DNA of 64,000 bases from Variovorax boronicumulans (lineage in GTDB: Bacteria; Pseudomonadota; Gammaproteobacteria; Burkholderiales; Burkholderiaceae_C): the NCBI RefSeq assembly GCF_030812215.1, contig NZ_JAUSSG010000001.1, forward strand, positions 434,001 to 498,000, in the 5' to 3' direction. The notes beneath the pieces are model-generated. The model searched no databases and was not told where the DNA came from. It was given only the letters and a program-made list of their open reading frames with translations. Positions within the stretch are counted from its first letter, which is position 1; the number at the start of each line of letters is the position of its first letter. The position numbers were made by a program, and so were the translations under genes. Shown here piece after piece: positions 41,287-48,143 of the stretch.

Positions 41287-41868
41287 ATGGCCACCAACCG
41301 CGAACGTACCGAAAGCACCCAGCTCGCGCTGATCGAAGCCGCCCGCGCGCTCTTCGTCAGCAAGGGCTACGGCGACACCTCCACCCCTGAAATCGCGCAG
41401 GCCGCAGGCATCACGCGCGGCGCGCTGTACCACCACTTCGCGGACAAGCGCGACCTGTTCCGGCAGGTGCTGGCGCGCGAAGCGATGGCGGTCGCGGCCG
41501 ACATCGAAGCCGCCACGCCCGAGCAATTGAGCCCACGCGAAGCGCTGCTCCAGGGCAGCGAGGCTTACCTGAACGCCATGACCGTGCCGGGCCGCACGCG
41601 GCTCTTGCTGGTCGATGGCCCGGCCGTTCTGGGCATGGCCGAGGCCATGGCAATCGACGATGCCAACGCCGCGCAGTCCCTGCGCGAGGGGCTCAAACGC
41701 GTCGGCATGGGGCGCGGCGAGGTCTCGGTCGATGCGCTCTCGCAGTTGCTGTCGGCCGCCTTCGACCGCGCAGCGCTGGAGATCGACGCGGGCGCGGACG
41801 CCAAGGAGGTCCGCGCCGCCATGCGCTGGCTGGTCGAGCAGGCGCTGGGGTCCGTCAAGAAACGTTGA
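41287..41868 (+). CDS. TetR-family transcriptional regulator
   Basis: 193 residues. The N-terminal helix-turn-helix is standard: [44 protein letters not shown]. The C-terminal ligand domain is unassigned. It is divergent from the VOC gene, which it probably represses, and ends 7 bp from the convergent tssF stop. Confidence 0.93.
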   Translation: MATNRERTESTQLALIEAARALFVSKGYGDTSTPEIAQAAGITRGALYHHFADKRDLFRQVLAREAMAVAADIEAATPEQLSPREALLQGSEAYLNAMTVPGRTRLLLVDGPAVLGMAEAMAIDDANAAQSLREGLKRVGMGRGEVSVDALSQLLSAAFDRAALEIDAGADAKEVRAAMRWLVEQALGSVKKR

Positions 41869-41875
41869 CCGGCCC

Positions 41876-43756
41876 TCAGACGATCCCGCGCCCGCCCATG
41901 CGCACGGGCCACTTCGCCACCGTGCCGCGCTGCATCGATTCGAGCGTTGTCTGCGTGAACACGTTGATGCTCACGTGCCGCGCGAGGTAGTGCTCCAGCA
42001 CCAGGCCCAGCAGGTACGGGCTGGTGCCCGAGAAGCCCTCTTCGTCCACGCTCAGGGTGCACTGCACGCCGCGTCCGTAGATCAACGGCCCCGAGCCCGG
42101 CAGGCGCCGCGTCACCGGCTCGATGCGCGAGCCCACGAGGCTGTCGATCTGCCGGCGCAGCACGTCGCTGTCGGCCGACACGAACAGCCGCAGCATGTCG
42201 CGCAAGGCCTGGGCGCCTTCTCGGTGCGGCATGTCGGCCAGCGGCAGGTGGTTGAAGCCCAACTGGCGAATCAGCCGCCATGCGATTTCGCGCTGCGCGA
42301 ACGGCGACTTCGGCGTGCTCGGCGGGCGGATCAAGCCCACAGCCGAGACCGGGATCGAATCGGACACCGCGAGATCGGAATGCCCGTTGCGCGGCACCAG
42401 GCACGGCAGGTCGCGGTTCGTGAGCATCGCCTTCACCGACAGATAGCGAAGGCTCTCCGGATACGGCGCCTCGTGCTGGTCGACCAGCGAGAGAAACACC
42501 TCGGTACCGATGTAGGGCGTGCGCGTGCCGTACTTGCGCGCCGTGTCGGAGGCGAGCCGCTGCTCGCGGCGCACCGAGAAGTAGCGGCCATGGTTGCCTT
42601 CGTCTTCGTTGAGCGTCTGGTAGAGCGGGCGGAACTCCAGCTCGGCCGTGGTTTGCGCCTGCTGGCCCGCGATGCGCTGGACCGAATAGACCTCGAAGTC
42701 GAGCGGCCGCGAGCGGTCGGGCACCAGGTGGAACTCGGGCTGCGCCGCATTGAGTTCGACGCGGTCGGTGCGCCGCTCGAAGAGGTTGATCACCGGCGTG
42801 CTGAACAGCGCGAACTGCCCCGCATCGACCAGCGAACCCAATGGCCCCGGCGGCTTGCTCAACAGCACGACGATCTCGACCTCCTTGCCCTGCGCCCGCG
42901 CAAGTCCCGGCGCCAGCTGGGTCAGCGTGAAGAAGTAGAAGCGCTCGGGGCACGCGAAGTATTCGTGCAGCAGGTTGTGGCCATGAAAGGTGTTCCATGC
43001 CAGCGGCAGCAGCCCCTGCCCCGGCGCCAGCCCTTCGTGCACCAGCGCCCCTTCGGTTACCACGTGCGGCCGCTCCATCAGCTTGCCCGGCTCGCCGACA
43101 AAGGTTGCCACCGCCGAGGTGTGCAGCAGCTCGAACAGATGCGAGGCCACATGCTCGTTGCCACGCAGGTAGATGGGCAGCCGGTCGAGCCCGACCAGCG
43201 CGCCGAAACCCATTTCGCCCACGGTGCGCAGACGCAGGCGCAGCGCGCCCGTTACCTGGACATGCGGCGGCAGGTAGCGCTCCAGCGCGGGAATGTCGGG
43301 CGGCGCGCCGGTGAGCTTGGCATCGACGATCTCGATGGGCCAGAGCGTCACGTCCTGGCTGGAGCGGAACTCGCACGGCGTTTCTTCGCCCGCCGGCACG
43401 CGCGCATGAAAGGCCGTGCCGCGCGGCACCACGAAGCCGCGCGTGAAGTCGCCTTCTTTCACGCTCGGGTGCAGTTGCGCCACCGCCATCGACGGCGTGG
43501 GGCTCAGGTAGTTGGGGTACAGCACTTCGAGCAGCCGCTGCGTGAAGCGCGGGAACTCCGCGTCCAGCTTGATCTGCATGCGCGCCGAAAGAAAACTGAA
43601 CGACTCGATCAGCCGCTCCACATACGGGTCGGCCACCTCGATGCCGTGCATGCCCAGGCGCCGCGCGATCTTCGGGTGCGAGGCAGCGAACTCGCTCGCG
43701 GCCTCGCGCATGTAGACCAGTTCCTTGTTGTAGTAGTCGAGCAGTTGCGGGTCCAT
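41876..43756 (-). CDS. tssF: Type VI secretion baseplate protein TssF
   Basis: 626 residues, the usual TssF (VasA/ImpG) length. The N-terminus is diagnostic: MDPQLLDYYNKELVYMREAASEFAASHPKIARRLGM, then PYVERLIESFSFLSARMQIKLDAEFPRF, then LEVLYPNYLSP. TssF forms the baseplate wedge with TssG, TssE and TssK in the cytoplasm. It follows tssE by 54 bp. No tssG, tssH or other T6SS gene follows; a TetR gene converges instead. Confidence 0.95.
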   Translation of the reverse strand: MDPQLLDYYNKELVYMREAASEFAASHPKIARRLGMHGIEVADPYVERLIESFSFLSARMQIKLDAEFPRFTQRLLEVLYPNYLSPTPSMAVAQLHPSVKEGDFTRGFVVPRGTAFHARVPAGEETPCEFRSSQDVTLWPIEIVDAKLTGAPPDIPALERYLPPHVQVTGALRLRLRTVGEMGFGALVGLDRLPIYLRGNEHVASHLFELLHTSAVATFVGEPGKLMERPHVVTEGALVHEGLAPGQGLLPLAWNTFHGHNLLHEYFACPERFYFFTLTQLAPGLARAQGKEVEIVVLLSKPPGPLGSLVDAGQFALFSTPVINLFERRTDRVELNAAQPEFHLVPDRSRPLDFEVYSVQRIAGQQAQTTAELEFRPLYQTLNEDEGNHGRYFSVRREQRLASDTARKYGTRTPYIGTEVFLSLVDQHEAPYPESLRYLSVKAMLTNRDLPCLVPRNGHSDLAVSDSIPVSAVGLIRPPSTPKSPFAQREIAWRLIRQLGFNHLPLADMPHREGAQALRDMLRLFVSADSDVLRRQIDSLVGSRIEPVTRRLPGSGPLIYGRGVQCTLSVDEEGFSGTSPYLLGLVLEHYLARHVSINVFTQTTLESMQRGTVAKWPVRMGGRGIV

Positions 43757-43810
43757 GGTGGTGCGATTTCCCTGAATGAAGTGGGTTGTGTTGTTTGTCG
43801 TGACGAAGGA

Positions 43811-44398
43811 TCAGCGCGAGGAAGAGATCACGCGCATGCGGTTGGTCTCCAGATCGACGGCGCTCTGCACGGTGAAGGCCAGCGGGTAAGGCCGAAGGTG
43901 AATCAGCGCGCGAATCTCGAACAGCAGCACGTTGTACTCACCCGCCGCGCCGCCCTCCTTCATCAGCGGCACGACCGTCACCGTCTCGGGAATCAGGCGC
44001 GGCTCGTAGTCCTGGATGGCGCGGCGGATGATGCGTTCGATGTCCGCCCACCGGCGCTCCGACAGGTAGCTGCCCGCCAGCGGCGGCACGCCGAAATTGA
44101 TGGTCGAGGACGCCGCTTCGGCATGGCGCGCGCGGTCGATCAGGTCTTCGGCGTTGGTGGTGTTGAGCAGGTAGGCCAGGTCGCGCTGCACGATGTCGCG
44201 CATCTGCGCGGGCGTCACGGCGTACTCGGAGGGCAGCTCGCTGGTGCGGCTCGGGGCCTCGTCGCGCAGGCGGTCGAACAGCGTGGGGAGCAATTGCGCG
44301 TTGGGGTGCGCCGCCCGGGCATCGGCCGGACGGAGCGAACGCGCCCCGGGGTGTGCGGGGTGGGAGCCGGTGAAGGGAAACTGCTCGGCAGGTCGCAT
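43811..44398 (-). CDS. tssE: Type VI secretion baseplate protein TssE (gp25-like)
   Basis: 195 residues. The gp25-like core runs from ~90: TPAQMRDIVQRDLAYLLNTTNAED, then STINFGVPPLAG, then IERIIRRAIQDYEPRLIPETVTV. The first ~45 residues form an extended, Pro/Ala/His-rich leader longer than usual. AAAGG lies 7 nt before the ATG. TssE is the baseplate wedge component that starts sheath assembly. It is the upstream member of a two-gene unit with tssF. Confidence 0.9.
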   Translation of the reverse strand: MRPAEQFPFTGSHPAHPGARSLRPADARAAHPNAQLLPTLFDRLRDEAPSRTSELPSEYAVTPAQMRDIVQRDLAYLLNTTNAEDLIDRARHAEAASSTINFGVPPLAGSYLSERRWADIERIIRRAIQDYEPRLIPETVTVVPLMKEGGAAGEYNVLLFEIRALIHLRPYPLAFTVQSAVDLETNRMRVISSSR

Positions 44399-44512
44399 GG
44401 CTGGGCCTTTCTGGAAGGGCCAGAGTCTTGCGTGGATGCGGACGGCGCATTGCAAACAATGGTCACATCCAGCGGTGCGTGCCGACAAAGGCGCGCAAAG
44501 CGGAGATTTGTC

Positions 44513-44614
44513 ATGAGCGCCGCGCCAAGAGTGCCTCCCTCGGCGCTTCGAGAGTCCTACAGCACAGGCCGCCCCTCGCCGACATCCCCCACGCCATCGA
44601 AGTCTCATCCTTGA
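44513..44614 (+). CDS. Possible 33-aa small ORF, doubtful
   Basis: A frame starting MSAAPRVPPSALRES with GGAG 7 nt upstream, in the gap between tssE and the 24-aa membrane peptide. Its first 14 nucleotides are identical to the start of the 69-nt mini-ORF element, after which the match ends. The rest is Ser/Pro-rich without any recognisable feature. It may be a decayed copy of that element or chance. Confidence 0.2.
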   Translation: MSAAPRVPPSALRESYSTGRPSPTSPTPSKSHP

Positions 44615-44642
44615 TTCATCCCAATCAACGAGGAGTCCTCGC

Positions 44643-44717
44643 GTGAATTCCATCATCTACATCGTCGGTCTGGTCGTGGTCGTCGTCGCCGTGCTGTCGT
44701 TCTTCGGCCTGCGCTGA
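44643..44717 (+). CDS. 24-aa single-pass membrane peptide
   Basis: A 25-codon frame with a GTG start: short polar N-terminus (MNSIIY), a Val-rich hydrophobic helix IVGLVVVVVAVLSFF, and an end GLR. AGGAG lies exactly 7 nt upstream. A strong terminator follows 37 bp after the stop, so it forms a complete mini transcription unit. It is too short for most gene finders. Role unknown; similar small membrane peptides are often stress or assembly modulators. Confidence 0.65.
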   Translation: MNSIIYIVGLVVVVVAVLSFFGLR

Positions 44718-44753
44718 GAACGCACCGCGCTTTTCGATCCGACATCCCTTCGA

Positions 44754-44779
44754 AAACGGGGCCGCACGCGGCCCCGTTT
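44754..44779 (+). terminator. Strong hairpin terminator
   Basis: A perfect 12-bp inverted repeat, AAACGGGGCCGC and its complement, with a 2-nt AC centre and ending in TTT. It works as a plus-strand terminator for the 24-aa peptide gene. The A/T-flanked stem suits bidirectional action, but tssE lies on the far side of the peptide gene and is transcribed away. Confidence 0.75.
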
Positions 44780-44858
44780 CATATGGGCGCCCGCAACGCG
44801 CCGGGCATAATTCCGGCGCCCCGGCACTCCGCAGGGCACGACCAGCGAAGGGACCCTG

Positions 44859-46265
44859 TTGACCGACACCGCGTTGCGCGAACCTGCCTTTCCGGAAGCG
44901 GTGATCACCGAGGCGATCCGATGGACCGAAGAGACCGGTCCGCTCGACGACGCGCAGGCCCTGCGCATTGCCGCCTCGCGTGCGAACGACGGTCACGCCC
45001 GCATCACCGAACGCGCCCTTCAATTGGGCGAACGCATCGGGCTCCAATCTGAATTGACACGCGCCCGCCAATGGGCGCCGTGGGTGCTGCTCGGGCTGGT
45101 GGCGCTCGTCGTCGTCGCGGGGCTGGGCCTCGCGGGCAATGTGGTGGGCGGTGGCGAGCGCCACATCAACGTGATCGTCGCGCTCGTGAGTTTGCTGGGC
45201 CTGCACGCGCTCACGCTGCTGCTCTGGCTCGTCGGCCTGTGGCTGCCGGCGGGGTCGTTCGGCACCGCGTCGCTCGGCTGGATCTGGCTGTCGGTCACCG
45301 CGCGCGTGGCGGGCGGCAAGCGCGGCCAGGCACCGCTGCTGATGCGCGCAGCCACCGGGCTGCTGACCCGCGCCCGGCTGCTGCCCTGGGCCTTCGGGCT
45401 CGTGAGCCATGGCATCTGGACACTGTCTTTCGCCGTGGTGCTGGCCGCGATGCTCTTCGCGCTCGCCTTTCGCAGCTACACGCTGAGCTGGGAGACGACG
45501 ATCCTCGATCCGGCCTTCTTCGTGCGCGCGGTGCAGCTGTTGGGGTGGGCGCCGTCGCAACTCGGTTTTCCGGTGCCTGATGCCGCCACGGTTCTCTCGG
45601 CCGCGCCGGGCGCCGCGGGCCAGCGCACCTGGGCGATGTGGCTGACCGGCTGCATCGTCGTCTACGGCCTGCTGCCGCGCCTTGCGCTGGTGCTGTTGAG
45701 CGCCGCCGTCTGGCGCAGCCGCCGCAAGGCGTTGCAGCCCGACTGGAGCGAGCCCTACTACCGCAAGCTGCTCGCTCGTTTCACAGCCCTCGCGCCGGCC
45801 GCCATCGTCGATGCGGACCCGGGGCGCATGCGCGGCGCCGCGCCCGCCCGGCTGGCGCCCTCCGAGCTGCAGGACGCGCTCTTCGTCATCGGCTTCGAAC
45901 TGCCGCCCGACACGCCGTGGCCGCCCGCCGGCCTGCCCGTAGATCTGCTCGCCCGTGCCGCGCAGGTGCTGCGCATCGACGGCAGTGCCCCCACCCGCCG
46001 CATGCTGCTCGACCAATTGGCGCAGGCCCGCCCGCGCGCCGTGCTGCTGGTGTGCCACGCCGCATCGAGCCCCGACCGCGGCACCGAACGGTTCCTGCGC
46101 GAAGTGCTCGCGCATTGCGGCGAATGCCGCCTCTGGCTGGCCGATGCGCCTGGCGACGGCGCAACCGCCCGCTGGATCGACTGGCTGCGCGACACCGGCC
46201 TCGAACGCATCGCGGCGAGCGACCGGCTCGACATCGCCTTGCAGGGCTTCAACCCCACACCATGA
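44859..46265 (+). CDS. DUF2868 membrane protein, partner of the downstream GTPase
   Basis: 468 residues with a TTG start (AAGGGA about 6 nt upstream). Several hydrophobic segments (WAPWVLLGLVALVVVAGLGLAG, then INVIVALVSLLGLHALTLLLWLVGLWLP, a third near FAVVLAAMLFALAF and a fourth near GCIVVYGLLPRLALVLL) predict four to five membrane helices. The C-terminal half is cytoplasmic, with no motif I know. It ends in an ATGA overlap with the DUF3482/GTPase gene. The pairing suggests one membrane complex of unknown role. Confidence 0.75.
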   Translation: MTDTALREPAFPEAVITEAIRWTEETGPLDDAQALRIAASRANDGHARITERALQLGERIGLQSELTRARQWAPWVLLGLVALVVVAGLGLAGNVVGGGERHINVIVALVSLLGLHALTLLLWLVGLWLPAGSFGTASLGWIWLSVTARVAGGKRGQAPLLMRAATGLLTRARLLPWAFGLVSHGIWTLSFAVVLAAMLFALAFRSYTLSWETTILDPAFFVRAVQLLGWAPSQLGFPVPDAATVLSAAPGAAGQRTWAMWLTGCIVVYGLLPRLALVLLSAAVWRSRRKALQPDWSEPYYRKLLARFTALAPAAIVDADPGRMRGAAPARLAPSELQDALFVIGFELPPDTPWPPAGLPVDLLARAAQVLRIDGSAPTRRMLLDQLAQARPRAVLLVCHAASSPDRGTERFLREVLAHCGECRLWLADAPGDGATARWIDWLRDTGLERIAASDRLDIALQGFNPTP

Positions 46266-47674
46266 CCCAGGACGCCGCCATCCGCATCGCCGTCGTCGGC
46301 CACACCAACGCGGGCAAGACCTCGCTGCTGCGCACGCTCACACGGCGCATCAACTTCGGCGAGGTGTCGCAGCGCCCGGGCACCACGCGGCATGTCGAAT
46401 CGGTCGATCTCGATGTGAACGGAACGGCCGCCGTGCGCTTCTTCGACACGCCCGGCCTCGAAGACGCGGTCGCGCTGCGCGAACACCTCGCGGGCTTCGA
46501 TGCAGGAGCCACGCCGCCCGAGCGCATCCGCCAGTTCCTGCGGGGGCCCGAGGCTCAGGGCGTGTTCGAGCAGGAGGCCAAGGTGCTGCGCACCATGCTC
46601 GAGATCGATGCGGCCTTTCTGGTCATCGACGTGCGCGAGCCGGTGCTGCCGAAGTTCCGCGACGAGATCGAGCTGCTCAATTCCTGCGCCCGCCCCGTGC
46701 TGCCGGTGCTGAACTTCGTGCGCGATGCCGCCAGCCGCGAGCCGGCGTGGAAAGAACTGCTCTCGGCCTACGGCCTGCATGTGCAGGTGCGCTTCGATGC
46801 GGCCGCGCCTTTCGTCGGCGCCGAGCGCGACCTCTACAACGATTTGGCCACGCTGCTGCGCGAGCGCCGCGACCAGCTGCGTGGCATCGTCGATTTCCTC
46901 GACACCGAAGCCGCCGAGCGCCGCCACGCCGCCTGCACGCGCATCGCTGGATTGCTGGTCGATGCGGCCGCGATCCGCCGCACCGTGTCGGCCACCGAAT
47001 TCGCCGACGCTGCGCAGCGCGAAGCCCTCGTCGCGGCCCTTCGCAAGACCGTGTTCGACAAGGCCCAGCGCTGCACCGACGACCTGCTCGCGCTCTACGG
47101 CTTTCGCCAGGGCGATGCCGACGAAGCGCCGCTCCCGATGATCGAAGGCCGCTGGACGCTCGACTTCTTCAGCCCCGAGGCGATGAAGGACGCGGGCCTG
47201 CGCCTGGGCAAGGGCGCCGTCATCGGCGCCGCCGTGGGCGTGGTGGCCGACCTCGCGGTGGCGGGCCTCTCGCTCGGCGCGGGCGCGGCATTGGGCGGCG
47301 CCATCGGCGGCGCGGTGTCGCAAGGCTGGGGGCCGCTCGGCCGCAAGCTCGCCAACAAGCTGCGCGACGTGCACGAAGTCACCGTGGAAGATGGGGTGCT
47401 CTTCACCCTCGTCGCCTGGCAGCTCAAGCTCACGCAGGCACTGGAGCAGCGCGGCCATGCGGCAACGCAGCGCATCCACACCGAGACGCCCGAGGACGGC
47501 GATGCGCCCACGCGCGCCGCAGCCGCCGCGGTGCGCGGCGCGCAACCGGCACGCAACCACCCCGAGTGGGAATCGACCGGCATCGCGACGCGCAGCTTCT
47601 GGCGCCCTTCGCCGCAGCGCGAGGCGCTGGTTGCCGACCTGTCGCGCGCCCTGCTGCCCGCCTTCGAAGCCTGA
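46262..47674 (+). CDS. Ribosome-binding-GTPase-like protein with DUF3482 domain
   Basis: 470 residues. The G domain has G1 GHTNAGKTS, a G2-region GTTRHVESVDL and G3 DTPGLED. The G4 N/T-K-x-D motif is weak: the expected region reads PVLPVLNFVRDAA. A DUF3482 region follows, with a Gly/Ala-rich segment AVIGAAVGVVADLAVAGLSLG near residues 320-360 that could insert into membranes. Overlap with the DUF2868 gene implies a fixed complex. Function is unknown; the resemblance to dynamin-like and Era-like GTPases is general. Confidence 0.8.
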   Translation: MTQDAAIRIAVVGHTNAGKTSLLRTLTRRINFGEVSQRPGTTRHVESVDLDVNGTAAVRFFDTPGLEDAVALREHLAGFDAGATPPERIRQFLRGPEAQGVFEQEAKVLRTMLEIDAAFLVIDVREPVLPKFRDEIELLNSCARPVLPVLNFVRDAASREPAWKELLSAYGLHVQVRFDAAAPFVGAERDLYNDLATLLRERRDQLRGIVDFLDTEAAERRHAACTRIAGLLVDAAAIRRTVSATEFADAAQREALVAALRKTVFDKAQRCTDDLLALYGFRQGDADEAPLPMIEGRWTLDFFSPEAMKDAGLRLGKGAVIGAAVGVVADLAVAGLSLGAGAALGGAIGGAVSQGWGPLGRKLANKLRDVHEVTVEDGVLFTLVAWQLKLTQALEQRGHAATQRIHTETPEDGDAPTRAAAAAVRGAQPARNHPEWESTGIATRSFWRPSPQREALVADLSRALLPAFEA

Positions 47675-47691
47675 CGCCGGGCTTCGCTTGC

Positions 47692-47709
47692 AGCCGGCGT
47701 TGGCCGGCT
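47692..47709. repeat. REP-like hairpin
   Basis: AGCCGGC-GTTG-GCCGGCT (7-bp arms, 4-nt loop), flanked by CTTCGCTTGC on one side and CTCCTACGCG on the other. On the minus strand it reads GTAGGAGCCGGC..., which recalls the GTAGGAG start of Pseudomonas REP elements. It is intergenic, just after the GTPase stop. Only one copy is seen in this window. Confidence 0.45.
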
Positions 47710-47780
47710 CCTACGCGCCGACCGCCGCGAACGGTCCAGCGTTCGAACGATGTTCACCGGCACATCGAAAGGAGCACCCC

Positions 47781-48140
47781 ATGGCCGTCGAATGCAAGCT
47801 CTTGGCCGCCCCGTTGATCGGGCGCATCTGGGAAGGCCGCACCCCCATCGCGCGGGCGGATGAATACCTGCACTACAGCGTCGAGCACGGCATCGCCGAG
47901 ATCGCCAAGAAGCCCGGCTGCCTCGGCGTGCAGTACTTTCGCAAGCTGAACGGCAATGTGGCGGAATTCCGCACCGTGTCGTTCTGGCGCTCGATCGACG
48001 AGATGCAGGCGATGCACGCCACGCGCGGCGATCCGCTGCGCGTGGCGCCGTTGGCGCGCGATCCCGAGTTCCTGCTGGAGCTGCCCGAGTTCGTGGACCT
48101 CGTCGAGGTGCACGTCAACGCGTTCGGCAGCAGCCGCTGA
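47781..48140 (+). CDS. Dimeric alpha/beta-barrel protein (antibiotic biosynthesis monooxygenase-like fold)
   Basis: 119 residues. The pattern RIWEGRTPIARADEYLHYSVEHGIAEIAKKPGCLGVQYFRK, then FRTVSFWRSIDEMQAMH, is that of the ABM/Dabb ferredoxin-like dimeric barrel family. Members are monooxygenases, heme-degrading enzymes or simply ligand-binding proteins. GGAG lies 7 nt before the ATG. It stands alone and converges on the molybdenum hydroxylase operon, with 3 bp between stops. Confidence 0.75.
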   Translation: MAVECKLLAAPLIGRIWEGRTPIARADEYLHYSVEHGIAEIAKKPGCLGVQYFRKLNGNVAEFRTVSFWRSIDEMQAMHATRGDPLRVAPLARDPEFLLELPEFVDLVEVHVNAFGSSR

Positions 48141-48143
48141 GGC

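Noticed and set aside
41876..44398. Complete type VI secretion cluster
   Set aside because: Only tssE and tssF are present; neighbouring genes on both sides are unrelated.
44513..44614. Third copy of the mini-ORF element
   Set aside because: Only the first 14 nt match; the remainder, the length and the gene overlaps do not. Too short to separate from chance.
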